Below, one piece after another: positions 47,372 to 56,510 of a DNA stretch of 64,000 nucleotides. The stretch is taken from positions 124,001-188,000 of the forward strand of contig CAWEAZ010000031.1 in NCBI GenBank assembly GCA_963807155.1, given 5' to 3'. Both the position numbers and the translations under genes were made by a program. Origin of the DNA: JACCZX01 sp963807155 (GTDB lineage: Bacteria; Pseudomonadota; Gammaproteobacteria; Burkholderiales; Burkholderiaceae_F). How positions within the stretch are numbered: position 1 is the stretch's first letter; each line of letters opens with the position of its first letter. The notes under the pieces were generated by a model. That model ran no database searches, was not told the origin of the DNA, and saw only the letters and a list, made by a program, of their open reading frames with translations.

Positions 47372-48864
47372 AAGATGGCCGCTCAGTGCTCTACTCGCCC
47401 TGTGTATTGCTCTAGCGGCACCGGCGCTGGCTGCCGACGATACCCACAGGGCGTTTATCGATTCGCAAATCGCCGCGAACGGCGGCAAGAGCGGGGTTTA
47501 CGTACTCGACACGGGCACCGAGGCGCTTTTGGCGCGAGCCTGGCTGGCAGATCACGCCAAGCGAGTCCGTCGAAGTCCAGTATTTCATTTGGAGCACCGA
47601 CAACATCGGCATTCTGGCTGCCGAAGCGCTATTGCGTGCTGCGGAGCGCGGAGTGCGCGTGCGAGTGATCGTCGATGATCTGCTGATCGACGCGCCCGAC
47701 AAGTCGCTGCTGGCACTCGCGCGCCATCCGAACATCGACATTCGCATCTACAACCCGAAGACGTCGGTCGGCGTGCCGCTGCACAAGCGGCTGCTGAATC
47801 TGCTGACCGATTTCCGCGGCGTCAACCAGCGCATGCACGACAAGACGCTCGTGGTCGACGGCAAGATTGCGATCACCGGTGGGCGCAACATGGCTGCTGA
47901 GTATTTCGACTACAACCATCAGTACAACTTTCGTGACCGCGACGTGCTGCTGCTCGGCGAAACCGTCAAGGAAATGCGGGCGAGCTTCGAACGCTTCTGG
48001 AACAGCGAAATAAGCATCAAGGTCGAGGACTTGTACGGTGGCCCCGGCGCGCTGCAGAAATACGTGCGCGTGAACGAGGAAGAGACACAGCAAATCTATC
48101 GCGAGCTGCACGAGTACGCCAAGTCGCCGGAGAACTTCGCGCCTGAGGTACGCGCTGCGATCGTCGCCACGCCCGCATCTTTCTCCCGCGTTGCGCAGAG
48201 CATGAGGTGGGGCAAAGTCGAATTCATCAGCGATCGCCCCGGCAAGAACGAGAACCAGTTTCGTCTCGACGGGGGTGGGCAGACGGCGTCGGCGCTCGGC
48301 AAGCTGGTTCAGGGGGCGCGCGCACGCGTTGTGATTCAGTCGCCCTATCTCGTGTTGTCGGACCGGGCAATGGAGCTGTTTCGACAGATCACTGCACGGG
48401 GCGTTACCGTTCGCATCAATACCAATTCGCTCGCCTCGACCGACAACCTCGCAGCCTTCAGCGGTTATCGAAACCAGCGCGAAGAGTTGCTGAAGATGGG
48501 ACTGCAGATCTACGAGTACAAGCCTGCGCCCGAGGTCCAGGTCAAGCTGATGCAGCGCTCTCCAACCGCGACAAAGAAGATGCCGATCTTTGCTCTGCAC
48601 GCCAAGACCATCGTGGTCGACTCAAAGACCGTGTATGTCGGAACATTCAACTTCGATCCGCGCTCGGAGAATCTGAATACCGAGGTCGGCGCCATCATTC
48701 ACGACGAGGCGCTGGCGCGTGCGGTCGAGGCTTCGATCGAAACCGACATGGCGCCGGGCAACAGCTGGGACGCTGCCAAGGACGACCCGGATCAATACGT
48801 TTCGCTCGCAAAACGAAGCAAGGCACGGTTGTTTCAAATAATGCCGATCAAGCCCTTGCTCTGA
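47364..48864 (+). CDS. Phospholipase D / cardiolipin synthase-like protein, one frameshift in this sequence
   Basis: Exported or membrane-linked PLD-superfamily enzyme, about 500 residues. A signal peptide (MSRRWPLSALLALCIALAAPALA) begins at 47364. The first HKD block is MHDKTLVVDGKIAITGGRN and the second LHAKTIVVDSKTVYVGTFNFD, both complete. The frame changes near 47560, before PSESVEVQYFIWSTDN. This pattern resembles ClsC-type cardiolipin synthases as well as secreted PLDs; the partner of ClsC is not adjacent. It overlaps the acetyltransferase end by 8 bases, making a three-gene coupled set. Confidence 0.85.
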
Positions 48865-48917
48865 CTCGGCGTCGATTCATGACTGATCGATCCGTATTGC
48901 GGTTGCGTGACTAATCT

Positions 48918-49331
48918 ATGGCGACCCGCTATCTGGTTCCCGCGATGCTCATGGTGGTCGGGCTGATTCATTTGTTGCCACTCTCGGGTGTGCTCGGCAG
49001 TGAAAGACTCGCATCGCTTTATGGAGTCTCCTTCAGCGAACCGAATCTCGCCATCCTGATGCGCCATCGTGCAGTGCTTTTTGGTTTGCTCGGTGTATTT
49101 TTAATCTTGGCAGCGTTTCGCCCGATGTTTCGAACCATCGCGTTCATCGCTGGCTTTATCAGCGTGGTTTCATTTCTCTGGATTGCTCTAGCTGCCGAGA
49201 GCTACAACGATCAAGTCGGACGAGTGGTCACGGTAGACGTTGTTGCCTTGATTTGTCTCGTTGTCGGCTTCGGGGCCCACGTGTATGCCCGGAATCGGGT
49301 CGTTACAACGCACCGGCCCGATGTGGCATAA
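48918..49331 (+). CDS. Small membrane protein of unknown function
   Basis: A 137-residue protein with four hydrophobic segments (about residues 5-24, 50-66, 72-93, 105-122) and short loops. No recognised domain. A similar 4-helix layout is seen in small proteins often mislabelled as adenylyltransferases in databases. The start at 48918 has only a weak upstream site. It lies 53 bases after the PLD gene and 29 before the DUF1330 gene. Confidence 0.6.
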   Translation: MATRYLVPAMLMVVGLIHLLPLSGVLGSERLASLYGVSFSEPNLAILMRHRAVLFGLLGVFLILAAFRPMFRTIAFIAGFISVVSFLWIALAAESYNDQVGRVVTVDVVALICLVVGFGAHVYARNRVVTTHRPDVA

Positions 49332-49360
49332 AGACGCCATCGTGAATTGAGGAGGAACTT

Positions 49361-49666
49361 ATGCCCAAGGGATACTGGATCGTGCGCGTCGACATTGCAG
49401 ATCCGGAGAAATACAAGACCTATGTTGCCGCGAATGCCAAACCCTTGGCCAAGTACGGCGCCCGTTTTCTGGTGCGCGCCGGTCGCTTCGAAAACCCCGA
49501 GGGCACAAGTCGTATGCGCAACGCGGTAATCGAGTTCCCTACCTACGAGGCAGCGCTCAATTGCTGGAAGTCCGCGGAATACCAGCAAGCACTCAAGCTG
49601 CGGGAGCCCGTGTCCACCGCTGATCTGATCATCATTGAGGGATACGAAGGTCCGCAACCTGGTTGA
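49361..49666 (+). CDS. DUF1330 family protein
   Basis: A 101-residue dimeric alpha/beta-barrel type protein. The family marks are KGYWIVRVDIADPEKYKTY at the start and PTYEAALNCWKSAEYQQALKLR. A strong AGGAGG ribosome site stands just upstream. The function is unknown. It ends 22 bases from the convergent LysR gene. Confidence 0.85.
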   Translation: MPKGYWIVRVDIADPEKYKTYVAANAKPLAKYGARFLVRAGRFENPEGTSRMRNAVIEFPTYEAALNCWKSAEYQQALKLREPVSTADLIIIEGYEGPQPG

Positions 49667-49688
49667 CTTCGAGCCTCGACCTCGGCGG

Positions 49689-50597
49689 TCAGGCAGCGCG
49701 ACGTTGCATCGCACGCGCGCGCACACCGCCTCGATGTTGCAGATCGGCGACTATTTGTAAGAATGCTTTAACTAGCCTGGCGGCGCGTCGCTCCTCGAGA
49801 CACACGACATGAGCATGCGTATACATCTGCGCATCGCTCACCTTCACTGTCCGCAACTGAGGGTCGGGAATGAATTCGATTTCCGATACCGCGCCGATGC
49901 CGACGCCTTTGATAACGGCTTCTCGGATTGCCTCGCGGCCACCGATTTCCATCACTACTCGAGGGGTCACGCCCGCTTTGACCAAAGCGTCGTCTAGCGC
50001 TTTGCGTGTTGTCGAACCGACCTCGCGAAGAATCATCCCCTCGCCCTCGAGTTCTCGAATGCGAATTGATTTGCGCCGCGCGAAGCGGTGCTTCCGATGC
50101 ACGAAGATCACGATCGGGTGACGGCTATATGGAACAAAGTGGAATCGTGGATCGTCGTTGAACTGCGCTAGAACCGCGACATCCGTCTGATAGTCGACTA
50201 AGGATTGCAGCACCGTCTCGGAGTTGCCGACACGTACCGACACCTGAATCCGCGGAAAGCGCTGATTGAAGCGCGCCAGCATCTCGGTCACGTGAAATGG
50301 GCCGACCGCACCGACCCGCAAATGTCCCGACTTCAATTCGCCCGAGTCCTCGAGCAGATGCACGGTCTCGCTTTCGAGCTCGAAAATCTTCTTTGCAATC
50401 TCGAACAATTGTTCGCCGAGCGGCGTGAGCGTCACTTTATGTCCGCGCCGGTAGAAGAGCTCGCAGCCGTATGTCTCTTCGAGAAAGCGCACCTGGGTGG
50501 TTACGGTCGGCTGGCTGATATGCAATAGCTTCGCCGCACCCGTAAAACCACCTGCGTGCGCGACTGCATAAAACGACCTTAGCTGAGTCAGCCGCAT
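49689..50597 (-). CDS. LysR-family transcriptional regulator
   Basis: A 302-residue regulator. The start at 50597 (MRLTQLRSFYAVAHAGGFTGAA) has a GGAGGG ribosome site upstream, and the frame to 50744 is not used. The helix-turn-helix is GGFTGAAKLLHISQPTVTTQVRFLE, followed by the effector-binding domain (SGHLRVGAVGPFHV and REAVIKGVGIGAVS). It is divergent from the alcohol dehydrogenase gene across 129 bases containing an AT-rich imperfect palindrome, so it probably controls the dehydrogenase-TRAP operon. Confidence 0.88.
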   Translation of the reverse strand: MRLTQLRSFYAVAHAGGFTGAAKLLHISQPTVTTQVRFLEETYGCELFYRRGHKVTLTPLGEQLFEIAKKIFELESETVHLLEDSGELKSGHLRVGAVGPFHVTEMLARFNQRFPRIQVSVRVGNSETVLQSLVDYQTDVAVLAQFNDDPRFHFVPYSRHPIVIFVHRKHRFARRKSIRIRELEGEGMILREVGSTTRKALDDALVKAGVTPRVVMEIGGREAIREAVIKGVGIGAVSEIEFIPDPQLRTVKVSDAQMYTHAHVVCLEERRAARLVKAFLQIVADLQHRGGVRARAMQRRAA

Positions 50598-50649
50598 CTG
50601 GCCCTCCCTGAGCCAGAATAGCTTTTTTGAATGTATTACTGCAAATAAA

Positions 50650-50666
50650 ACTATTTGATCAATAGT
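50650..50666. promoter_or_regulatory. Imperfect palindrome between the LysR and dehydrogenase genes
   Basis: The arms ACTAT and ATAGT flank a TGATCA core with one extra T, in an AT-rich stretch of an otherwise GC-rich region. The place and pattern suit a LysR operator/promoter site. No binding evidence. Confidence 0.4.
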
Positions 50667-50726
50667 GGCGCGATGGGCACCCTGCGTGAAGCGGTCGCTA
50701 GAACCGCTATGGGCTCGCAGGGAGGC

Positions 50727-51816
50727 ATGACTCATCACTATCAAAATCCGGTGGCGATCCGCTTTGGCGCGGGCTCGATCGTGGAGCTGTCAGACGTCTT
50801 GGCAGACCGCCGTGCTGTGCTCGTAACCTTTCCCGAAGCCGAAGGCCTTGGCCTTGTGGCGCGGGTGCGCGCAATTCTCGGCCCGGCGCTCGTCGGAATT
50901 GAAGACGCGGATCGAGCCCAATCCCGACGTCAGTTACCTGCGCGCAATGTACGAGCGCTTTTGGCGCGACCATAGTGATTGCGAAGCGATCGTCGCTGTC
51001 GGTGGTGGCAGCGCAATTGACACGGCCAAGGCGCTAATGGTCGGCACGTCGAGCGGGCGCTTCGAAGAGCTGATCGCATTGCTTACGAAGGGCGCGCCGT
51101 TCAGGCCGCACCGCGTAAAGACGTTGATCGCAGTGCCGACGACCGCAGGAACCGGCAGCGAGGTAACTCCGTGGGCGACGATATGGGATCGCGACGCGGG
51201 TAAGAAGCACTCGTTGCACTTACCTGAGACCTGGCCCGAGACGGCCATCGTCGATCCGGACCTGATGCTCACACTACCGAAAGTCCGTCACCGTGCAGAG
51301 CGGTCTCGACGCGCTATCGCACGCGCTCGAATCGATCTGGAACGTCAACGCGAATCCGATCTCGGATACGTTCGCGGTCGCGGCTGCACGCGAAGTCATG
51401 GCGACATTACCGGCGCTGATCGACAAACCGAACGATGCGCAACTGCGTGCACAGATGGCGCTTGCGGCGCTGAAGGCGGGATTAGCTTTCTCCAACACCA
51501 AGACTGCGCTGGCACATTCGATTTCGTACGAAATGACGCTGCGCTTCGGTCTGCCGCACGGCATCGCATGCTCATTCACCCTACCCATGGTGCTCGAGCG
51601 CGCGATCGGCGTTGACGCCGGACGTGACGCGTACTCGAGCGTGCCTTTGACGGCGACCTGCGCGATGCGCCGCGGCGCTTGGCTGAATTCCTCGAGCGTG
51701 TCGGCGTGCAAACCGACTTCGCCGCCTATGGAGTGACCGACGATGACTCGCGCCGAATGATCGCGCAGGCGATGGAAGGCGTGCGCGGCAAGAACTTTAT
51801 TGGCACAGCACATTGA
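50727..51816 (+). CDS. Iron-containing alcohol dehydrogenase, frame changes in this sequence
   Basis: Group III (iron-type) NAD(P)-dependent dehydrogenase, about 360 residues when joined. The nucleotide motif is VAVGGGSAIDTAKA and TLIAVPTTAGTGSEVTPWA follows. The metal site includes QSGLDALSHALES and later LAHSISYEMTLRFGLPHGIA. Frame changes lie near 50900, 51285 and 51645. The layout resembles phosphonoacetaldehyde- or similar C2-aldehyde reductases, but the substrate is not certain. The start is uncertain: ATG 50727 has GGAGG only one base away, and ATG 50709 or 50673 are possible. It leads into the TRAP genes. Confidence 0.82.
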
Positions 51817-51818
51817 GT

Positions 51819-52358
51819 ATGGACCGGACAGATCGCATCACCAACGTCATTGACCACATCAGTATCTGGTCGGGCAAGGCGGTCGCCTGGCTAATCGTTC
51901 CGATGTTCGCCGTGCTTGTTTACGAAGTGATCGCGCGCAAGTTCTTTTATCCGACGATCTGGGCTAACGACGTTGCGACGATGTGCTACGGCGCGCACTT
52001 CTTCCTTGCCGGTGCGTACACGTTGTACTTACAGAAACACATCCGCACCGATTTCTTTTCGAAAAACTGGTCGCTGAAGACGCAGGTGCGGATGGACATC
52101 GCGCAGTACCTGCTCTTTTTCCTGCCGGGCATGGTGATGTTCACGTGGCTCAGCTGGGATTTCGCCGCCGAGTCGTGGGACTTGCGGGAGAGCCTGATGA
52201 CGACTTGGCGTCCACCTGCGTATTGGTACAAGACCGTGATTCCGGTCAGCTCGGCGCTGATCCTGATTCAGGGGATCGCGGAGGTTCTGAAGTGCTTCAA
52301 GACGCTGCGCACCGGCATCGACTATCGCCATCAGGAGGCGCCCAGTGAGCTGGTTTAA
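51819..52358 (+). CDS. TRAP transporter small membrane subunit (DctQ family)
   Basis: A 179-residue four-helix inner-membrane subunit of a TRAP importer. Typical marks are LIVPMFAVLVYEVIARKFF, the SGKAVAW start and a basic loop before KHIRTDFF. The start is ATG at 51819; a TTG at 51813 is in frame. It directly follows the dehydrogenase stop and lies 21 bases before DctM. It is probably cotranscribed with the whole set. Confidence 0.9.
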   Translation: MDRTDRITNVIDHISIWSGKAVAWLIVPMFAVLVYEVIARKFFYPTIWANDVATMCYGAHFFLAGAYTLYLQKHIRTDFFSKNWSLKTQVRMDIAQYLLFFLPGMVMFTWLSWDFAAESWDLRESLMTTWRPPAYWYKTVIPVSSALILIQGIAEVLKCFKTLRTGIDYRHQEAPSELV

Positions 52359-52379
52359 AAGCAGCGCCGGAGCCAACGA

Positions 52380-53702
52380 ATGAGCGACGAGATCCTCGGC
52401 CTCGTGCTACTCGGACTGCTGTTCGTCGTCATCCTCGGCGGCTTTCCGATCTCGTTTACCTTGATCTTCCTGGCGATGGTGTTCGGCTACATCGGACTGG
52501 GCGATCGCGTCTTTCATCTGATGACCTATCAGGTGTTCGGCACGATGATGGACACCGTGCTCGCGGCGGTAGCGATGTTCACTTTCATGGGCTACGTGCT
52601 GGAGAGCGCCGGGTTAATGCGACGGCTGTTTCACGCGGTGCAGCTGCTGTGCGGCCGCCTGCACGGCTCGCTTTATCTCGCGACGATTTTCACCGCGACT
52701 TTGTTCGCCGCTGCCACCGGCATCGTCGGCGCCTCGGTCACGATCATTGCGCTGATGGCCGCGCCGGTAATGCTGAAGGCCGGCTACGACGTGAAGCTGT
52801 CGGCCGGAACGATCTGCGCGGGCGGCACGCTCGGCATTCTGATTCCGCCAAGCGTGATGTTGGTCGTGATGGGTCCGGTGCTGCAGGTGTCGGTGGCGCG
52901 GCTTTATTCCGGCGCGTTGCTGCCGGGTTTGCTGCTCGCGGGCCTCTACCTGATTTACACGCTAGTGCGCGTGTGGCTCAACCCGAAGCTGGGGCCTCCG
53001 CTGTCCGACAAGGAGCTCGATGTTCCACGCAGCGTGCTCGTTCGCGAGCTGTTCTTCGGGCTGATCCCTCCCACGGCGCTGATCCTTGTGACGCTCGGCT
53101 CAATCGTTTCGGGCTGGGCGACGCCGACCGAGGGCGCAGCGCTCGGCTGCGCCGGCGCGTTGATCGTGACGGCTGCTCATCGCCGGTTGAGCTGGGCAGT
53201 GTTCAAGGACTCGGTGTTCCGTACGGTGCAAACCTCGAGCATGGTGATGATCCTGCTGGCCGCCTCGACCTTTATGGGCGCCGTGTTCTCCGCGCTCGGT
53301 ACACCGACCTTCATCGCCCACACGCTGGTCGAGTGGAATATTCCGCCCACCTTTCTGATCCTCGCGATTCTGGTCGTGTGCTTCATCCTCGGCTGGCCGC
53401 TCGAATGGGTGCCGATCGTCGTCATCATCGTGCCAATATTCTTGCCGATCATGCAGCTGATGAAGATCGACATGGTGTGGTTCAGCATCTTGCTTGCGGT
53501 GACGCTGCAGACCTGCTGGCTTTCGCCACCGGTGGCGCTGTCGGCGTACTACTTGAAGGGTGTGATGCCCCGCTGGGATCTTGCCGACATCTACAAGGGC
53601 ATGATGCCGTTCATGGTTCTACAGTGGATCGCAGTGCTCATCCTGTATTTCTTCCCACAAATCATTCTGGTACTCCCAAACATGATGTTCGGGACGCGAT
53701 AG
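52380..53702 (+). CDS. TRAP transporter large membrane subunit (DctM family)
   Basis: Twelve-helix ion-coupled permease, 440 residues. Family marks are AATGIVGASVTIIALM, SAGTICAGGTLGILIPPSVML, GWATPTEGAALG and LQTCWLSPPVALSAYYLKG. Intact. It is followed after 26 bases by the periplasmic binding protein with its own strong ribosome site. Confidence 0.93.
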   Translation: MSDEILGLVLLGLLFVVILGGFPISFTLIFLAMVFGYIGLGDRVFHLMTYQVFGTMMDTVLAAVAMFTFMGYVLESAGLMRRLFHAVQLLCGRLHGSLYLATIFTATLFAAATGIVGASVTIIALMAAPVMLKAGYDVKLSAGTICAGGTLGILIPPSVMLVVMGPVLQVSVARLYSGALLPGLLLAGLYLIYTLVRVWLNPKLGPPLSDKELDVPRSVLVRELFFGLIPPTALILVTLGSIVSGWATPTEGAALGCAGALIVTAAHRRLSWAVFKDSVFRTVQTSSMVMILLAASTFMGAVFSALGTPTFIAHTLVEWNIPPTFLILAILVVCFILGWPLEWVPIVVIIVPIFLPIMQLMKIDMVWFSILLAVTLQTCWLSPPVALSAYYLKGVMPRWDLADIYKGMMPFMVLQWIAVLILYFFPQIILVLPNMMFGTR

Positions 53703-53728
53703 ATGCACCACTCCAAGGAGGGAGAGAT

Positions 53729-54850
53729 ATGACATATAGAACAGACGACATGCAACGAAGGAAATTTCTGGCAGGAGCAGGATTGGTGGCTGGCGTTGCT
53801 GCAACGCCGGTGAGCGCACAGGCGCCAGCGCAATTTCGCTGGAAGCTGCAGAGCGGAAACCCGGCCGGCACACCGCACATGACCTTGCTCAACAAGTTCG
53901 CATCGAACGTCGACAAGATGTCGAACGGACGGTTGAAGATCGAGGTACTGACGAGTGGAGCGATCGTCAATCCATTCGAGATCCTCGATGCGGTCAACAA
54001 AGGTGTCGTCGATTCCGGCCAGTGGTGGACGCACTACGCAACGGGCAAACATCCTGCAGGCGGCTTGTTTAGCGCACCCCTCGGAGGATCCGGCAGCGGC
54101 CTTGATCAGATGGGTCAGCTCGGCTGGTATTTCCGCGGCGGCGGGCGCGAGCTGTATATCGAGTACTACACGAAGATCCTGAAGGCCGACGTGATGCCCT
54201 TCCTGTACGCGCCCGACGGCCCCGAGTGCTTCGGCTGGTTCAAGAAACCGATCACCTCGGTGGCGGAATTCACCAAGCTGCGCTTCCGCATTTCATCGGG
54301 GCTGCCCAGCGATGTGCTGAAGGACATGGGCGGGGTACCGATGAACCTTCCAGGGCAGGAACTGATTCCAGCCGCGGAGCGCGGCATCATCGACGGCGTC
54401 GAATGGATCAATCCAGCCAACGACCTGCCGCTCGGCCTGAGCGACGTGTTCAAGTTCTATTCAATCCAGGGCTTGCATCAGGCGATCGACATCGCCGATG
54501 TTGTAATCAACGGCGCAAAGTGGCGTGCACTGCCGCCAGACATCCAGGCGATCGTGGAGACGGCGCTCACGGCTTCGCTGTTCGAGGCCATGCTGTTTTT
54601 CGCGCACGAGAACGCCAAAGCGCTGCAGGTACTGATCAAGCAAAAGGGCGTGAAGATGTTCGATGCGCCGGCCGATTACGCGCCTGCATTCATCAAGTCA
54701 GCGAAGAAAGTTCTCGCAACCCTCGAAGCGAAAGATGCATTCTTCAAGAAGGTGCTCGATTCACAGCGGGCGTTCGCGAACGTCGTCGTTCCGTACACGC
54801 GCGAGACCTCAAAACTTTCGACGCTGATCAGCGGCGCGGCCGAGATATAG
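53729..54850 (+). CDS. TRAP transporter substrate-binding protein (DctP family)
   Basis: A 373-residue periplasmic binding protein. It begins with a Tat-type signal (MQRRKFLAGAGLVAGVA, cut near VSA) after a strong AAGGAGGG ribosome site, the reason for this start. Family regions are AGTPHMTLLNKFASNVDKMSNG, LRFRISSGLPSDVLKDMGG and AAERGIIDGVEWINP. An open frame extends upstream to 52649 through DctM but is a shadow. DctP proteins bind organic acids or similar anions; the ligand is unknown. Confidence 0.92.
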   Translation: MTYRTDDMQRRKFLAGAGLVAGVAATPVSAQAPAQFRWKLQSGNPAGTPHMTLLNKFASNVDKMSNGRLKIEVLTSGAIVNPFEILDAVNKGVVDSGQWWTHYATGKHPAGGLFSAPLGGSGSGLDQMGQLGWYFRGGGRELYIEYYTKILKADVMPFLYAPDGPECFGWFKKPITSVAEFTKLRFRISSGLPSDVLKDMGGVPMNLPGQELIPAAERGIIDGVEWINPANDLPLGLSDVFKFYSIQGLHQAIDIADVVINGAKWRALPPDIQAIVETALTASLFEAMLFFAHENAKALQVLIKQKGVKMFDAPADYAPAFIKSAKKVLATLEAKDAFFKKVLDSQRAFANVVVPYTRETSKLSTLISGAAEI

Positions 54851-54918
54851 GGATAGAGTTAAGTGACGGAGGGCACAGGCAACCGTGCCAGCCGTCACCG
54901 AACCTCGTCCCCGCGCGT

Positions 54919-55677
54919 TCACCCTCTGCCGACAAACGGCATCTTGGTTGCCATCACGGTCATCGTGAGCACGTTCACATCGAGCGGAAGACTCGCCATG
55001 TGAAGCACCGCGTTGGCGACATGTTGAACGTCCATCACCGGCTCGACCGCGATCGCGCCGTGCGCCTGCGGTACGCCCTTCGTCATTCTGCGCGCAAGTT
55101 CGGTCAGCGCGTTGCCAATATCGATCTGGCCGACGGCAATGTCGTACTTGCGGCCATCGAGCGACGATGATTTGGTAAGGCCAGTGATCGCGTGCTTGGT
55201 CGCCGTATACGGAGCCGAGTTGGGTCGCGGCGCGTGCGCCGAAATCGATCCGTTATTGATGATGCGGCCGCCGCGCGGATCCTGCGCCTTCATCAAACGA
55301 AATGCGCCCTGCGTGCAGAGGAACGCACCGGTCAGGTTAGCGTCGACGACGGCTTTCCATTGAGCGTAGCTAAGGTCCTCCAGCGGAACCGGTGGCGCGC
55401 CGGTGCCGGCATTGTTGAACAACACGTCTAGGCGACCAAAGCGCTGCTGAATCTTTGCGAAGAGCGCATCGACTGACGGCGGGTCGCCGACGTCCGTTGC
55501 GACCACGAGCGACTCGCCATTCGCATCGGCGGCCAGCTTCGCTGTCGCTTCGAGCGCATCGAGCCGGCGCCCGGCCAGCACCGTGTCGAATCCGTTCTTC
55601 AGCAATGTCACGGCGACCGCGCGGCCGATGCCGCTTCCCGCACCGGTCACCAGCGCCACCTTTCGTGATTCACCCAT
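54919..55677 (-). CDS. Short-chain dehydrogenase/reductase
   Basis: A 252-residue SDR of unknown substrate. The cofactor motif is VALVTGAGSGIGRAVA, then LFNNAGTGAPPV, and the catalytic Tyr/Lys appears as SAPYTATKHAITGLTKSSSLDG, with Ser in NNGSISAHAPRP. The start at 55677 is used since the longer frame enters phaB. It follows phaB after 8 bases on the same strand. Confidence 0.88.
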   Translation of the reverse strand: MGESRKVALVTGAGSGIGRAVAVTLLKNGFDTVLAGRRLDALEATAKLAADANGESLVVATDVGDPPSVDALFAKIQQRFGRLDVLFNNAGTGAPPVPLEDLSYAQWKAVVDANLTGAFLCTQGAFRLMKAQDPRGGRIINNGSISAHAPRPNSAPYTATKHAITGLTKSSSLDGRKYDIAVGQIDIGNALTELARRMTKGVPQAHGAIAVEPVMDVQHVANAVLHMASLPLDVNVLTMTVMATKMPFVGRG

Positions 55678-55685
55678 CAGATGCC

Positions 55686-56420
55686 CTACCCCATGTGCAG
55701 TCCACCGTTGCACGAAAACTCGGCACCGGTGGTAAAGCCTGCGTCGTCGCCCGACAACCAAACGCAAATCGAGCCGATCTCTTCGGCCTTGCCAAGACGC
55801 TTGACGGGAATCGTCTGGATGATCTTCTCGCGCACGTCTTCGCGCACCGCCATCACCATATCGGTGGCGATATAGCCCGGCGAAACCGTGTTGACCGTGA
55901 CGCCTTTGCTGGCGACTTCCTGTGCGAGCGCCATCGAGAAGCCGTGCATCCCGGCCTTGGCCGCCGAGTAGTTGGTCTGCCCGAACTGTCCTTTTTCGCC
56001 GTTGACCGAAGCGATGTTGATGATGCGGCCCCAGCCTTTGTCCAGCATGCCGTCGATCACCTGCTTGGTGACGTTGAACATGCTGTTCAGATTGGTATCG
56101 ATGACCGCGCGCCAGTCTTCGACTGACATCTTTCGGAAAACACCATCGCGCGTGATGCCGGCGTTGTTAACCAGAATATCGACCGGTCCGTGTTCGGATT
56201 TGACTTTCTCGAACGCCTGCTTGGTCGAGTCCCAGTCCGAGACGTTGCCTACCGATGCAGCGAACGTATAACCGTCAGCCTTTTGTTCCGCGAGCCACTT
56301 TGCATGATCGCGCGTCGGGCCGCAGCCGGCGATCACCTTGTATCCAGCGTCGTGAAACTTGCGGCAGATCGCGGTACCGATGCCGCCCATGCCACCGGTC
56401 ACATATGCCAGTTTTGCCAT
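55686..56420 (-). CDS. phaB: Acetoacetyl-CoA reductase PhaB
   Basis: NADPH-dependent SDR that makes (R)-3-hydroxybutyryl-CoA for PHB. Key motifs are YVTGGMGGIGTAICRKF, LVNNAGITRDGVFRKM and the catalytic block NIASVNGEKGQFGQTNYSAAKAG, with Tyr and Lys present. The C-terminus ends SCNGGLHMG, the PhaB signature. Its 244 residues are close to the C. necator enzyme (about 246). It is separated from phaA by an inverted glycosyltransferase gene. Confidence 0.94.
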   Translation of the reverse strand: MAKLAYVTGGMGGIGTAICRKFHDAGYKVIAGCGPTRDHAKWLAEQKADGYTFAASVGNVSDWDSTKQAFEKVKSEHGPVDILVNNAGITRDGVFRKMSVEDWRAVIDTNLNSMFNVTKQVIDGMLDKGWGRIINIASVNGEKGQFGQTNYSAAKAGMHGFSMALAQEVASKGVTVNTVSPGYIATDMVMAVREDVREKIIQTIPVKRLGKAEEIGSICVWLSGDDAGFTTGAEFSCNGGLHMG

Positions 56421-56510
56421 GTTTGTCTCCTTGGTGTTTTCTGTAATTAGACACTATTAGGGCGGCATCAGCCGCGGCTCGGCGTGGATAGCGCCCTCTA
56501 TGATCGGTTG

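Noticed and set aside
46376..47400. Integron cassette around the AAC(6')-like gene
   Set aside because: No attC-like inverted core sites or integrase were seen; the gene is fused by overlap into a longer operon.
52649..53728. Frame through DctM joined to the DctP protein
   Set aside because: It is a shadow frame of DctM. The real start has a strong ribosome site and a Tat signal at 53729.
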